Virus record (IMG/VR): IMGVR_UViG_3300025154_000006
Coordinates: 1 to 64,000 of that record
Origin: a virus
Length of the DNA: 64,000 bases
Reading direction: 5' to 3' (one strand)
In this document: in pieces, positions 24,036-35,700 of the stretch
How the letters are laid out: every line of letters begins with the position of its first letter
Numbering within the stretch: the stretch's first letter is position 1
Program-made: the position numbers and the translations under genes
Notes under the pieces: model-generated
Told to the model about the DNA's origin: nothing
The model's input: the letters and a program-made list of their open reading frames with translations, nothing else
Databases searched by the model: none

Positions 24036-25129
24036 AGCGGAATCAGGTCAAGCGGCTTGGTCGCGTAATTATCTGCGCCAATTGTAATGTGCAAAATTGG
24101 CAGAGATTGTTCCTCGGCGTTAATGTCCCATTCTTTACGTACATAAGATGTTCCGAGAGAACACCAGCACACGGGACCCGGCAGCGCTAAATCTTTTCCG
24201 GCACGACGTGCTTTCGTAAATCTAATTGACGTTGAAGACTTTTCAACGCCGTAAATAATATCACCGTATCGCAGAAAAGAAGGACCGATAACATTGGTGG
24301 TAGAAGTTAAATCACTTGTGTTACGAACATTCAGAACCGAACTTGCAACAGTGGCAATTGTAATCATAGTTTCTCCTTCGGGCGGGGGCGGAATAACGGG
24401 CGGGGGAAATTGAACACCAAAGATAGATTCAAATTCGCTTACGCGAATTAGATTTGTGTCGATTGCTTTTTTACCGCTTGTAACACCATATTGTGCCGGG
24501 TCTGCACTCCAACTGTTTTGCCAAATTGTCCACGTTTTTCCGCGACTTGTCCACGCAGACGGCACAACGGGTTCATATGAACCCGGCCTAGATAGCCACA
24601 ACGGGAATTGTGAAAAGAATTCTGTATTAAAGCCATTGTCGTTAATATAGTGGTAGTTACTGTATAACAGAAATTTCTGATTAGGTACTAATTTCCAATA
24701 TTCACGAATGACCGCTTCGTGGTCACTTCCTTGTGGGTTGGAATACCCTGGCGTTTCTTCTGCGTCTAGCGCAATGGTAACGCCAGGATAATGTTTCATT
24801 ACCTCCCAGTATTTTGCCGTTTGCGATATTGCGGAAATATTTTTGATTGGATACGGCCACATATACGGAATTGCCGCAATTTTCGACGTCCTGGCGCGCG
24901 CAAATTCCTCTGCGGCAAAAGCCTGAATCAGGGATCCGTTTACAATCTTTAGAATGGCAAATCTGGAACCGTTGGTGTATGCCAAATCGTAATTAATCGG
25001 TGTATAGTTACCGCCATATTCTTTCCAGTCGTAGTGAGCATGATCTGTACCAAACAAGGTTTCGTTGGCAGCATTTAATCGCAAAACATCCTGAACAGCA
25101 AATTTTACAATATCAAATATTTTCTTCAT
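24032..25129 (-). CDS. Endolysin, GH25 lysozyme with C-terminal SH3-like part, 365 aa
   Basis: Peptidoglycan hydrolase for host lysis. FGTDHAHYDW near residue 26 begins the GH25 barrel and holds the first catalytic acidic residue; ALDAEETPG near 119 holds the D-x-E pair; IWQNSW near 217 is a late conserved part. A proline-rich linker (PPPVIPPPPEG) leads to a ~110-residue beta-rich domain beginning VASSVLNVRNTSDL, which is SH3b-like and probably binds the cell wall. Start taken at ATG 25129 (MKKIFDIVKF); longer upstream extensions overlap the fibre gene and lack a ribosome site. Confidence 0.8.
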   Translation of the reverse strand: MKKIFDIVKFAVQDVLRLNAANETLFGTDHAHYDWKEYGGNYTPINYDLAYTNGSRFAILKIVNGSLIQAFAAEEFARARTSKIAAIPYMWPYPIKNISAISQTAKYWEVMKHYPGVTIALDAEETPGYSNPQGSDHEAVIREYWKLVPNQKFLLYSNYHYINDNGFNTEFFSQFPLWLSRPGSYEPVVPSAWTSRGKTWTIWQNSWSADPAQYGVTSGKKAIDTNLIRVSEFESIFGVQFPPPVIPPPPEGETMITIATVASSVLNVRNTSDLTSTTNVIGPSFLRYGDIIYGVEKSSTSIRFTKARRAGKDLALPGPVCWCSLGTSYVRKEWDINAEEQSLPILHITIGADNYATKPLDLIPL

Positions 25130-25136
25130 TTTTCTC

Positions 25137-26234
25137 CTAGAACGGATAGCATCCGTAACCGTACACGCGGCTGGTTGCCGCCAGCGTCCAGACAGACACG
25201 TCTGCTTTTCGGAAGATCGCGTCGGTTGTTGTTTGTGTGCCTGTTCCGACTGGCAACGCGCTCGCGCCAGTATCGCGACAGTTAGCGGGGAATGGGATGT
25301 TGGCAAATAGACTAGCGACTGGCAACGGTATCAAGAAACTGTTGTGTGCCGTTCCGCCGAAACTTGCGCTCACGTCTACCGACCAGTGGCAGATTTCGTT
25401 TGCTGTCCACCACCTGGCAAAATTGATCGTGGACGATGCAATAGTCATGCTTCCGCCGCCCGCGGGAGTCGGCGTGTAATTGAAATAGGTCGGGAAACCC
25501 TCGGGGTTTTCAATGTACGATATAGCCGTGTCGGTCAACGCGCCTGCGGCCATTGCGTAATCGTTGTTGGTGATAAGTGTGATGGTAGTGTTCGGAGCGC
25601 TGTAGGATGATGCGCCGATGACGCCATACTCAAAACCGCCGCCCTGTTTGTATCTGATTTTTGTCCCCTTACGATAGGTGGCGGTCACGTCGCCCGAAGC
25701 CGTGAACGTGTGATCGCCTGTGCGCGTCCAGGTTGTGGATATTTCAAACCAACCATCGCTTATGCTAATTTGTTTCCATACTGCATTTCCGCTGGATTTA
25801 TCCAGCATGATGAATGCTTTGTCGTTTGTCTTATTTAGCCAAATATCTCCAACTAAGTACCCGCCAGTTTCGTCATCATTCACTGTCGGGTTGGTCGTTT
25901 TACCCCCCGTAATATTTGGAAAATACCCATGCAATGAGTTCGCAAGCCCGATAAGCGTGGCGTAGTAATCACCGAGTCCAGGATAGTATAAAGCAAACCG
26001 CTCAGTGGTAATTTCTGACAAGTTGTTAGAGAACTCCATTAATTCTTCCAGACTGCTGCCTCCGGTTGTTTCAACCGTAACCTCTCCTGTGCCATCGTCG
26101 GCGCCGGTGCTGGAAATAAAAATACCGCCGCCAGCTATAATTTTCGTAACAAGCGCGTCTCCAGAATCGGAAATATTAATATTATCTTTAACAACAGTGC
26201 CGTTTTTGATTTGGTTTTTTCCACGAATAGCCAT
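25137..26234 (-). CDS. Tail fibre or receptor-binding protein, 365 aa
   Basis: N-terminal KNQIKNGTVVKDNINISDSG and GIFISSTGADDGTGEVTVE is a pattern common at the start of phage fibres. The rest is beta-rich, with GDIWLNK near residue 130. The C-terminal ~100 residues (MTIASSTINFARWW onward) look like an adhesion head. Likely contacts the host surface. Its DNA is more GC-rich than the fibre's N-terminal part, which could mark exchange of host-range modules. Confidence 0.65.
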   Translation of the reverse strand: MAIRGKNQIKNGTVVKDNINISDSGDALVTKIIAGGGIFISSTGADDGTGEVTVETTGGSSLEELMEFSNNLSEITTERFALYYPGLGDYYATLIGLANSLHGYFPNITGGKTTNPTVNDDETGGYLVGDIWLNKTNDKAFIMLDKSSGNAVWKQISISDGWFEISTTWTRTGDHTFTASGDVTATYRKGTKIRYKQGGGFEYGVIGASSYSAPNTTITLITNNDYAMAAGALTDTAISYIENPEGFPTYFNYTPTPAGGGSMTIASSTINFARWWTANEICHWSVDVSASFGGTAHNSFLIPLPVASLFANIPFPANCRDTGASALPVGTGTQTTTDAIFRKADVSVWTLAATSRVYGYGCYPF

Positions 26235-26245
26235 AATAATTTCTC

Positions 26246-27547
26246 CTAAAGGTTGTATTTTATTCCAAGATAATCATAAGTATCCTGTAAATCAACACCG
26301 CTCTTAATGGCGCCGTAAACTATTATTTCCGCAATATCGCCAAACAGATATTTTCCAGACGATGCGCCATCAACTTCTGGACATCCAATTGTATGAACAG
26401 AATCTCCGGCAGAAAAACCGGCGGCATTTACTCCCTTTGATATTTGATCTAAGAAAAACTCATATCCGGCGCCAGACGATCTTAGCTCAAATAAATGAAG
26501 TCCACTAAGCGGCATGTCTGCTGGATAACTCTCAACCCTAGATGTTCTAAAACAACCAAGATAACCGGAGTTAGACGGAGAATAACGCCACCAACTGTCT
26601 ATATCGGTAGAATGATTATAAAGATTATAATATGTATCGTCAACACTGGCAACTATAAATAGGTGTGCTGATGTAGAAAGTAATGATCCAATACCGATAA
26701 TAGACATTTTGTCTTCACCATCAAAACGAACAACAGGATTCCCGTTAATAATATTCGTTTTCAGAACCGGACGATAAATTCCAGAGGCAGTAACCTCCAG
26801 GGAATTTGGTCCAGAATCAATCCAGGAAGATATGGGGTTTCCGTCGACAAGACCGCTTATTGCATTGGCATCCAGGTGCAAAACTAAATCTGCTTGTGGA
26901 ATAAGCGGCTGTATGATTGGCAATGTATTTTTTAAATACAGAACGGTTATTTCGTCTCCAGACATAGGCGCAAACGCCGTTATAAAACTTGTTTTTGTCG
27001 CACTTAAAATATAATCACTTGGCGTAAGAGCAAGGCCGTTATAAAAGACGATAATTTTATATGCCGCACTACCAATTTCAAATTCTGTATTTGATCCATC
27101 CACCTGGCTTGAAAGATCAACGTAAAATATCGATTTTCCATAAACGCCATATTCTTCAAAGTTAAGATGATAATATTCCGGCGACCCGCCGTCCCCAAAC
27201 AATGTGCCTCCTTGAATGCCGCTTAAATCATTGTGCTTTGTAGTATTTGTTCCCTGTTCAAGAGGAGGGGGGGCTTGAGACGCTTGTGCAGAAGAAGATG
27301 GCGAAGCAACGACAGTACTTATACTTAATTGACTTGTATTTGTATAAACTACCGGGAACCCGCTTTGGTAATTTACGTAAACAGCATCGCCAATTGACGG
27401 GCGTCCGCCAATGTATTTCAGGCCGTGTAGTTTTTCTCCACGGAAACTAAGTCTAACAGAAACATAGTTTCCAAGAACGTCTATTACAGACGCAGGAATT
27501 GTCTTTTGTTTTGTTATTGCGGTTATTGGCGCAAGAAGGCTACTCAT
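26246..27547 (-). CDS. Baseplate/fibre protein with LamG-like C-terminus, 433 aa
   Basis: The N-terminal ~75 residues look like an OB-type baseplate domain (VLGNYVSVRLSFRGEKLHG, SIGDAVYVNYQSGFPVV). A low-complexity Ser/Ala/Pro linker follows. The C-terminal ~210 residues (LVLHLDANAISGLVDGNPI, GNPVVRFDGEDKM) match concanavalin/LamG-type carbohydrate-binding folds. It probably displays a sugar-binding domain on the tail tip. Confidence 0.65.
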   Translation of the reverse strand: MSSLLAPITAITKQKTIPASVIDVLGNYVSVRLSFRGEKLHGLKYIGGRPSIGDAVYVNYQSGFPVVYTNTSQLSISTVVASPSSSAQASQAPPPLEQGTNTTKHNDLSGIQGGTLFGDGGSPEYYHLNFEEYGVYGKSIFYVDLSSQVDGSNTEFEIGSAAYKIIVFYNGLALTPSDYILSATKTSFITAFAPMSGDEITVLYLKNTLPIIQPLIPQADLVLHLDANAISGLVDGNPISSWIDSGPNSLEVTASGIYRPVLKTNIINGNPVVRFDGEDKMSIIGIGSLLSTSAHLFIVASVDDTYYNLYNHSTDIDSWWRYSPSNSGYLGCFRTSRVESYPADMPLSGLHLFELRSSGAGYEFFLDQISKGVNAAGFSAGDSVHTIGCPEVDGASSGKYLFGDIAEIIVYGAIKSGVDLQDTYDYLGIKYNL

Positions 27548-28523
27548 TGTTTCTTCCAGTTACAGACATTCTATAAAGACCGTTTTCTAATTTGACCTGA
27601 ACATCTTCAACTATTATACTTTCGATAATGTGCCTTTGTGTTCCGGTAGAAAAAAGATTGACGTTATAAATATCTCTTGTTTCAAGTCTTGGATCAAAAC
27701 GCGCGTTCACCGTAAACATTTTTCTTCGCTGACGCGCCCTTTTCTGGTAAATTGCAGCGGCCTCTAGGGCGCCAGAATCTAATTCGCTAAGTCTATACAT
27801 TCTGGTAACAATGCCGACGCTTTTTGCCGTTTCCTCGTCAATTGAAATTCCAACATCTGCCGAATAAACAATTCCATCAGAACTTAGTTGAGAATTGTCT
27901 CCGGTACTTTCGGCAATAGATTTTACATAAACAGCGTCAACCGCATCGCGAGTAGCAGAATAGGTAAACTCTAATTCTCTATTGCTAGAGTGCGTTATTT
28001 CTATAGGGCGTTGTTGAATTATCGACTGAATTGCGCTTTCTGTATTAGATTCGTAGTCTACAAAGATAGCTTCTCGTCTATCCTTTAGTTCTGTTCTCTT
28101 AATGTTTTCTACAACAAGCGTGTCTCCTCCGCTTCGGCCAAGAGATATGGTGACTGGACTTGGGTAATTTATATCGGCAAAAACATACGAATAAACCCAC
28201 ATCCCGTTACAATATACTGAGATATAATAATCGTAAAGAAAAACCCGAATTTTATAAACAATAGTCGAGTCGTTTCCAATTAGGTATTTTTGATTATTAA
28301 CAAAAGTAGAGCCAAGTTTTGTTCTTGTATAAATATATTGTTTTCCGCTTTGGTCGCCAACACCAACGTCTTTTGATATATAAATATAAATTTCCTCAAG
28401 AACATCGTTTGATTCCGAAAACGAACTTCGCGCGGTTATATTTGTTGATATAACCAATGCGGTAGCCGCCGATGGCGTAAGGTCAAAATAAATATCGAAA
28501 CCTCCATTTGTTACATTTGTCAT
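27540..28523 (-). CDS. Tail hub-like baseplate protein, 327 aa
   Basis: Beta-rich. The C-terminal part (ARQRRKMFTVNARFDPRLE, RDIYNVNL, MSVTGRNNE) resembles the hub domain at the end of phage tail-tip proteins. Overlaps the next gene by eight bases and shares one base with the stop of the large upstream tail protein. Confidence 0.55.
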   Translation of the reverse strand: MTNVTNGGFDIYFDLTPSAATALVISTNITARSSFSESNDVLEEIYIYISKDVGVGDQSGKQYIYTRTKLGSTFVNNQKYLIGNDSTIVYKIRVFLYDYYISVYCNGMWVYSYVFADINYPSPVTISLGRSGGDTLVVENIKRTELKDRREAIFVDYESNTESAIQSIIQQRPIEITHSSNRELEFTYSATRDAVDAVYVKSIAESTGDNSQLSSDGIVYSADVGISIDEETAKSVGIVTRMYRLSELDSGALEAAAIYQKRARQRRKMFTVNARFDPRLETRDIYNVNLFSTGTQRHIIESIIVEDVQVKLENGLYRMSVTGRNNE

Positions 28524-31500
28524 TAAAGACTTATCTCGCTTTCAGATATATTTGCAACACTAATAATGTTGTCGCCAGGAAACACAGTTGACGTTCCCGC
28601 AATTTTGCACAGCATATCTAATAGTCCCGCTATGGAATAATCGTGATCGCCGCTGATTCCGGTAAAGCCAAAAACATTAACCTTATCGTTATTGTGAAGA
28701 TATACAAACGTGCCCTCTGGATAGAGACCGCTTGCTTTGTTTCCCTTTTGGGGAGCAACTTCTGGTATTGTGTTTGTAATCCAAACCTTATCCAATAAAG
28801 TGCCATTAAAATTTGAATCCAGTTGCCAAAGACCAGCGCCTGTTGGCCAGGTTGTCCTACAGCGTTCCCTAATCCAAATAAGTTCTCCGCTTGTTGTTAT
28901 CCACACCTTCCATTGCATAAAGTTTGCGGGAATATACCAGCCAGAACTTAAGCAGCAGTGATATGTATCGGTATCAACAAAATACATTTGGTTTTCCGTT
29001 GTTCCATCAAGCCACTTGAATAAATAAAACTCTATGCAGCCACCATTTATGTATTCTCTTCCGCCACCACCCGGCGGATCAGAGCTATATGGTGGCTCGA
29101 CAGCTCCTTTTAGGCGCAACTGAAATGGACCAAGCGGCGTCGTGGGCGGAACCGGTTCTCCATAAAGGTATCCGTCTGGAATGCCCACGTGAAATATGCT
29201 ACCGTTGCCACCAACATCAACCCAGGCGCCATAATCAACTACAAAAAACTCCATATCCGTTTTTCCAGTAGCTGGATTTAGGTCTAATGGCAAAACTCCT
29301 ATTTTGTCTTGTGTTACAACAAAGCCAGTAGTCCTAAATTTTGGGGGGTCTATAATTGACCAAATCCCAACATGGAATATGTCGTCGCTAGTTGCAATAC
29401 TTCCATCGTTTTCTTTCCAGGAATAATAAAGTTGAGAACCATGGATTGGCCATGTGGCGGTTGATGTAAGTTTGTATTCGATACCAAACTCTCCATCGCG
29501 GTGCCAAAATCTAAGATCGTAGGTCTTGTTTGTAACCGGCCCGAAGCCGTATTCTTCTAAAATTGTTTTTATCCCATTTCTTACAACGGCCAAGCATATT
29601 TTTCCAACCTCCATATAGCCAACCAAATAGCTGTTTCCATCTACGCCCATACCAACAAGCCCAAGTTTTGAGTAGCTTCCAATTACATTTCCCCTTAAGT
29701 AGCAATCAAAATTCCACGCAGAGTATGGCCTTTGGGAGAAAAAGATTTGCGGAACTCCCTTTGTTGTATTGGCAAGTTTTTTGGGAGATTCTCCCTCTAC
29801 AACCGAGCTGCTATATGTTTCGGAAATTATACTGATCGATATTTTTCCGGTATTTTGGGTTGCGTTATAATAATTTCTCCAAGAGAAACCAAATGGAAGG
29901 GAAGATAGTTCTTTTAGTTTCCCTTTTCTTGTAATGGTTGTAGACCAGGACTGTCCGCTTTGTATTTCCGTGGCATTTGCCTCATAACTTCCAAATGTAG
30001 AATATTCCTCAAAGTCGCTGTGGTCCGGTGGTATATCCCACGCATCTGTATCATTTAAGCAAACAGGATAAACAACCACATTTAGCGGATCGCCTGCTAC
30101 AGCGCCGTTTGTAATTTCCATATCTAATATTATCGTCACTTCCCTTTCTCCAAGCCCATCATCGACGGGAGTAATAATCCAAGCGCAACTCCCAAAAACG
30201 CCAATAGTTAGAAGGTTTGACGTTGTTAGATCATTAATCTCCAATTCATAACTTGTCATTGGGTTGGGGTCAACAGAAATCCCATTCCAGCAATATAATT
30301 TGAACGGAAGCAGATCTGTATTAAGGTTTTCCAATTGCATATTAACGTTTTCTTGAAGTGGAAGAAGCGACACAACAATACCGGGAACCTCTATGCGTTC
30401 GGTATAATAAGTTGTGTTTCCGCTTGGAGATATAACTCGTATTCCAACCTTAATTAATTTTTTTCCCTCTCCTGGATTTGCCATATTATATATAACCGGA
30501 TAAGAACCCGGGCGAACATTTTCCTCGAACCAGGTTTGCTCTGGGTGTTTATATGTACTATCAAGTTCGCCAATTAAAGAAATATAGGTTGTTTGAATGC
30601 CAGAATTGTCCTCAACCAACATAAGAGCATAGAAGTCATCGTTGTTTGTATTGGTTGGCGTGTTATCTACAGGATTTGGGCCGGGTGCGCCAGATGAAAT
30701 ACCCGCCCTGCTCCAGCCATAAAGCCTTATCTCAATAGTTTCCGAATTGTCAAATAACGGATAATCTACACAAAATTCTTTTAGGTCTTTACACCAGTGA
30801 TCGGTTGCGGCTTCTCCGGCATGTGTTTGATAAACAAGTCCGCCGGCATCTATGACTTCTTGGGTCCAAAAATCGCAGGACAAAGACCAGTTTATTCCGG
30901 TTTGGGTTTCGACCCTATAGAGATTATTCAACTCTTGAACCCGATCAAGAATTGCCTGTTTTCCTTGCAGTTCCATGTAAAACGGGTGTGTCATCATCGA
31001 AGTGTGCCACATTGCGTCTGGAACAAAATTTATATTGTATCCGCGACTTCCGTCTTCAAGCGTTGCCCTTATATCCGATATGACAACATCGTGGAACTTG
31101 ACATATTCAGTTCCCTCTGTCGTATTAACTCCGGCTTCAATTTTAGAATATGCGCCAGTGATAAGTAGGGGATTATCTAAATATTCTTCCGACGATGCCT
31201 TTATTTTGACCGACCAACCGGAATTGGGCGAGCCGCTTATGCTATCGATAATAAGACTTACGAATTCCGCACTTTCTCCAATAAGTTGATATGGCTTGGT
31301 TGTGGAATAATATCTATTTGTTGATGAAAAAACGAGGTTATCTCCACAGGAAGCGGCCAGAAACCGAAGATTAATTGTAGAAACAAGGGTTTTTCTGTCG
31401 ATACTAAACGTAATACCGTCTTGGCTCCAAAGTAGAAGCGTATATTTTGTTTCAGAAACAAATTCTTCTTTTCTGTAAAATCTTACGCACATAAAAACAC

Positions 31501-32314
31501 GAGAGTTTTCAACGAACACATTGCCAATTTCGGCAACCGACAAATCTTCTGGAACCGAAACAAAGAAATCTGACCAGGCGCCGTTTAGTCCATCCTCTGC
31601 AAATTCATAACTTGCGCCCTTAATTGATCCTTTGTGTGTTGTACTATAAACAAAAATCTTTTCGCCCAGAAGTGTCGCCCCGGTATACTGGAGTAGCTCT
31701 ACGTCTTCCGTATTAAAGCCGCTATAAACGTGTGTAGGGTTAAAAAGTCGTCCTTGGTGTTTGTGTTCTGATCCGTCCGATGCAATGTAAACGGGCCTAA
31801 TTCCGCCCTCGTCAATATAAAATATAATAGCAGTATTATCTGTTAATGGATGAATTGCTCCTGTTGGTATTGTGGAAAAAACATTTTGGGAAACAATACA
31901 GTTTTCGGTTCCCAAAAGTACAAGATCGGGATTGTATGTGGCCTTATACCAGTTTCCGGAATAAAAGTACCAAAGTAAGTTTTCAAAAATTCCTGGCCTG
32001 CAAATTGGGTCTGCCTCTATTGGCGTACCTGTAATCGCAACGCGAACCGGGGTCGCCTCGCCCTCTATGTGCAACATAACATCGCCATTTGTCTTGATAG
32101 AAATTGTTACGAATTTTTCAAGATCACTGTTATAGCAAATAGCCTCTGGTAAAGGATAACCATTTATCTCTCCCTCCGCAAGAGCATATTCCGGCGCATT
32201 GTCTGTATAGGCGTCAAAGTATACGCGCGATTTATATGCAGTCAGTCTTCCGGTTGCCCTAAGGCTTTCAGGAATAGTTATTGCATCTTCGTATGACTGG
32301 GAACTTGTTCTCAT
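28523..32314 (-). CDS. Large tail-tip protein, 1263 aa
   Basis: Start taken at ATG 32314 (MRTSSQSYED) behind AAGGA; upstream in-frame starts overlap the preceding gene. The first ~400 residues are repeated beta segments with aromatic turns, propeller-like. The middle includes Ig-like beta modules, and ~residues 850-1100 look like a carbohydrate-binding beta-sandwich. By position between the Dit-like protein and the hub-like protein it is the central tail-tip or Tal-type component. No peptidase motif was seen. Confidence 0.6.
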   Translation of the reverse strand: MRTSSQSYEDAITIPESLRATGRLTAYKSRVYFDAYTDNAPEYALAEGEINGYPLPEAICYNSDLEKFVTISIKTNGDVMLHIEGEATPVRVAITGTPIEADPICRPGIFENLLWYFYSGNWYKATYNPDLVLLGTENCIVSQNVFSTIPTGAIHPLTDNTAIIFYIDEGGIRPVYIASDGSEHKHQGRLFNPTHVYSGFNTEDVELLQYTGATLLGEKIFVYSTTHKGSIKGASYEFAEDGLNGAWSDFFVSVPEDLSVAEIGNVFVENSRVFMCVRFYRKEEFVSETKYTLLLWSQDGITFSIDRKTLVSTINLRFLAASCGDNLVFSSTNRYYSTTKPYQLIGESAEFVSLIIDSISGSPNSGWSVKIKASSEEYLDNPLLITGAYSKIEAGVNTTEGTEYVKFHDVVISDIRATLEDGSRGYNINFVPDAMWHTSMMTHPFYMELQGKQAILDRVQELNNLYRVETQTGINWSLSCDFWTQEVIDAGGLVYQTHAGEAATDHWCKDLKEFCVDYPLFDNSETIEIRLYGWSRAGISSGAPGPNPVDNTPTNTNNDDFYALMLVEDNSGIQTTYISLIGELDSTYKHPEQTWFEENVRPGSYPVIYNMANPGEGKKLIKVGIRVISPSGNTTYYTERIEVPGIVVSLLPLQENVNMQLENLNTDLLPFKLYCWNGISVDPNPMTSYELEINDLTTSNLLTIGVFGSCAWIITPVDDGLGEREVTIILDMEITNGAVAGDPLNVVVYPVCLNDTDAWDIPPDHSDFEEYSTFGSYEANATEIQSGQSWSTTITRKGKLKELSSLPFGFSWRNYYNATQNTGKISISIISETYSSSVVEGESPKKLANTTKGVPQIFFSQRPYSAWNFDCYLRGNVIGSYSKLGLVGMGVDGNSYLVGYMEVGKICLAVVRNGIKTILEEYGFGPVTNKTYDLRFWHRDGEFGIEYKLTSTATWPIHGSQLYYSWKENDGSIATSDDIFHVGIWSIIDPPKFRTTGFVVTQDKIGVLPLDLNPATGKTDMEFFVVDYGAWVDVGGNGSIFHVGIPDGYLYGEPVPPTTPLGPFQLRLKGAVEPPYSSDPPGGGGREYINGGCIEFYLFKWLDGTTENQMYFVDTDTYHCCLSSGWYIPANFMQWKVWITTSGELIWIRERCRTTWPTGAGLWQLDSNFNGTLLDKVWITNTIPEVAPQKGNKASGLYPEGTFVYLHNNDKVNVFGFTGISGDHDYSIAGLLDMLCKIAGTSTVFPGDNIISVANISESEISL

Positions 32315-32322
32315 GTTTTTCC

Positions 32323-32760
32323 TTATGAAATATCCAGTGGCGTTGCGCTTAGGCATTGAAACACACACTGTACCAAAGACCAGGCGCTTGGGCCCTCTAC
32401 CATTACACCAAGAAGTTGCTCTGAAAACGAACCAAGCATTACCACATTATATACCTGTTCGCAGTGCGAAACCATGGTCAAAACATTTGACGGAGTTCCG
32501 TTTGGGTTGTTGAACGAAAAGAAGGTTCGTAAATCTTCAAGATTGCCAAAATTTTCTCTATTCTCTTCTTGCCTAACCCGAACAAGATATTCGTCTCTTT
32601 TATAAAGCCCACCGACTGCAATGTCAAGGCTTCCATCAAGGGTTTTGTCGATACTCTGAGACTTTTCGAGAATTGGTCTATATCCAGATAAAAGTACCTG
32701 AAAACGACGCGAAAAACTACCGTCGCTTGTTGTAAGAGTAAAATAATCATTGGTTGCCAT
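32323..32760 (-). CDS. Distal-tail (Dit)-like or baseplate protein, 145 aa
   Basis: Directly downstream of the tape-measure-position gene, where Dit or minor tail proteins usually lie. The core (GSFSRRFQVLLSGYRPILE, DLRTFFSFNNPNGTP) looks like the beta-barrel of small baseplate proteins. A palindrome copy lies inside the gene. Confidence 0.55.
   Translation of the reverse strand: MATNDYFTLTTSDGSFSRRFQVLLSGYRPILEKSQSIDKTLDGSLDIAVGGLYKRDEYLVRVRQEENRENFGNLEDLRTFFSFNNPNGTPSNVLTMVSHCEQVYNVVMLGSFSEQLLGVMVEGPSAWSLVQCVFQCLSATPLDIS
32457..32471. repeat. Dispersed palindrome, copy 10
   Basis: GTTCGCAGTGCGAAA, inside the Dit-like gene; last base differs from consensus. Confidence 0.75.
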
Positions 32761-35700
32761 TATGATCTTAGTTCCTGTGCTACTGCGTCAATAACAAATC
32801 TGGACAGGTGTTCGTTACCAAGATAAATGTTAATTGTTTGCTTTTTATCTTGCTTTACGGCATTGTTCAAGAGGTAGGTAGTGTCATTATACATTGTATC
32901 CTCGGTTTGATTTGACAAATAGGGATAGTTGACCGGAAGAGTATCTTTGGGTTGGCGCGGATCTTGCGGAGCAGGTTGAACAGGCGGCGGATTAGTTCCG
33001 GCCTCGTAAATTAAATTGATTTGATCTAATACTCCGGCAAGTCCGATCCGAAGCTTTTCCATTCCTTCACCAGACAATGTGTTCAATTCGCCACCCATAG
33101 ACATAATGGCAAGTTGCATCTGGAAAACAGCCTCTTCGTGTTCATGTGCGGCCCTGGCCTGTTCTTCTGCAAGAGCAAGCTGTTTTTGTTGTAGGGCGTA
33201 TTGTTCCTTGGCATACCTTCGTTCTTCTGCAACTTGTTCTGCTTGTAACTTTTTCTGCTCTTCGTAATATTTCTTTTGAAGATCAAGTTGCTTTTGTTGC
33301 ATTGCAAGAGATTCGAGCTGTTGTTTCTTTTGAAGATTAAAACGCTCGTCCTCAAGCTTCCAAAGTTCTTCTTGGCGCGCGCGTTGTTTCTCAATCTGGT
33401 CGCCTTCCATATTGTGCATGGTGGTCTCGCGACCCATTTTCCGTTCGGCCAATTTGCGTTGGCGCCCAGTCATAAAACGAGATTCTTCCGCAAAATCTTC
33501 TTGCTTCCATCCCCACTGCATATTGCGAAGTTGATCTTGATAGCCCCAATCTTCCTTGGCCCAGGTGCGCGTGAGGTTCATCTGGGTTTGTTGAATAGTA
33601 TTGCCAATATTGATATTTGCCGCAGATTGGTTTATCTGTTCTTGTTGCAGACCAAACTGTTGTTGCTGATACCAATTTGACAGGGCGATTTGCTTATCCT
33701 GAATCCCCCACATGGTCTGGGTATGAGCCCATCCCGATTGAAGTCCTTGTTGTTGCAACGCAAAGCCTTGTTGTTGGTATCCGTAACTTTGTTGCATCCA
33801 GCTATATTGTTCTCCCTGTATACCGCCAATAGACGTAATTTGGTTGGGTTGACCAGTAGCGGGATTGATGCTTCCTAGCGTAATTGGCTGTGCAAGCTGA
33901 ACGCCATTAACTGCGGCGTTAACAGAACGATTCTGTGTTGTCCCAAAAATATTCTGTCCCATTTGTTGCGAAGACAGACTGCCCATTTCTAAACCTGTTG
34001 TCCCATAAGGAAGTCCAGTTAGACGACCATTATTGGTGTCTGTCATTGCCAGATAGTTGGCATTGATAGTGTTGCCCTGCATGGTTCTGACACCGGGAAG
34101 TTGTCCCAGGTCCATACCGCCCAGGGCCAAGGTTGCCATGGCCATAGGGTCGCCACCAAGAGCACGATTATAGAATTCTGCTTGCCCACCCGTCATTCCA
34201 GTCATTTGTGCATAGATTTTATTTCCGGTACTGGCATTGCCATAAAAGGTGCTTTTATCGTACTGGCTTTGTGCCATTCCGCGCACCTGCTCTGCGGCAA
34301 ATGTAGACGCCGTAGCAGAAGCGGTAAGATTTGCGGCTTCTCGTGGCGACATTAAGGGCGATAATTTTGTTGGATCTACCGCAGTGGTCGATCTTCCAAT
34401 TGCGGCATTTGCCATATATGCTTCTTGTTGTGCGCGAATAACATTTTCGGCAGGAGTACCAACAAATTTCGATAATGTGTCCTCGAATTTGATCAACAGA
34501 TCGTTTATCTCTGTTTCTGTTCTTTGTCTTGCGCCTCCCGCCATTGTTGGACCCATTGGGTGCCCCTGCATATATTTAACGCCAGGCAACGATGTGGCAA
34601 ATTCTGCGCCAGTTGTAATTGCAATTCTTTGTTCTTCTGGAATTTCTTTATCTGAAAGATAACGCGTAAGCGCGTCTGTTCTAAGGCTTCCTTTGCTGTC
34701 TCTTTGCCACGCAAACGTAGCGCCTCTTCCGGCGCCGGACAATATTGACTGGGCCAAATCCTGATCCCTGATCCCAAGATCCATTCCAGAAGCAAGTTTT
34801 TGTGTAAGGCTATTGTTAATTGTCCAATTTGGATTTCGCGCATACATAGCTTGGACGTTAGCAACTGCTTGTTGGGAGTAAATACTCATTCCCGGTTGTT
34901 CCATTAAAAGCCTGGTTCCGCCACTTATGGTTCCGGCCAGGCCGCCAGAACCACGTAGTTGTCTAAGTTGCTCAAATGTTGTACCGCCTTCAATTTGTTT
35001 ACGGGCTTGTTCGTACCACGTTTCTCGTTCTTGATTTAGCGCACCGCGACTTCCGTCTTCAAATGTTCTTTCTCTGGCAAATGGCTTATATTTATAACCA
35101 CCAGAAAACGTTTGCGCCAATACGTCATATGGTGCCAGGAAATATTGCTTTGCTTCGTCAAATTTCGATAAGCGATAAGCAAGCGACTCTTGATCTTCCG
35201 TTTTCTGATATATCTGTGATCCGCCAGATACCACCGCGGTGGCAATTCCTACCGGAAGCGCCGCTTTACCAAAGAATTTTGATGCAGTACTTCCTTTTCT
35301 AAAGGAATCGGCAATCCACTGAGTAGCGCCCCACGCACCTACGCCCGCCATTGCCGTTCCAAAGACATCGCCAAGAACTGGATAATCTGCGGCCATGGTC
35401 TGCGCGGTTATAAGCGGATTGGCATTTGCGCCCATAAGTGCCTGTTTATTTAGCAATGCCATCTGTGGACTGTAGACGGGTTGGCGAATACCAAAAGTTT
35501 GCGCGGCCTGAGCAGAAATGGCCTGATTTAGACCCATCGCCTGTTCTTGTCCCTGGCCCATTCCACCAGTAATGATGTTTCCAATAGAACGGAAATACAT
35601 CAAACCAAAACCACTGAGCATTCGCCTGGCCGCACCGCCCATTGTATTCTCTTCGGCCATTGCCTCTTGCTCGAGCTTTTGCGTCATTCTTGCATTGTCT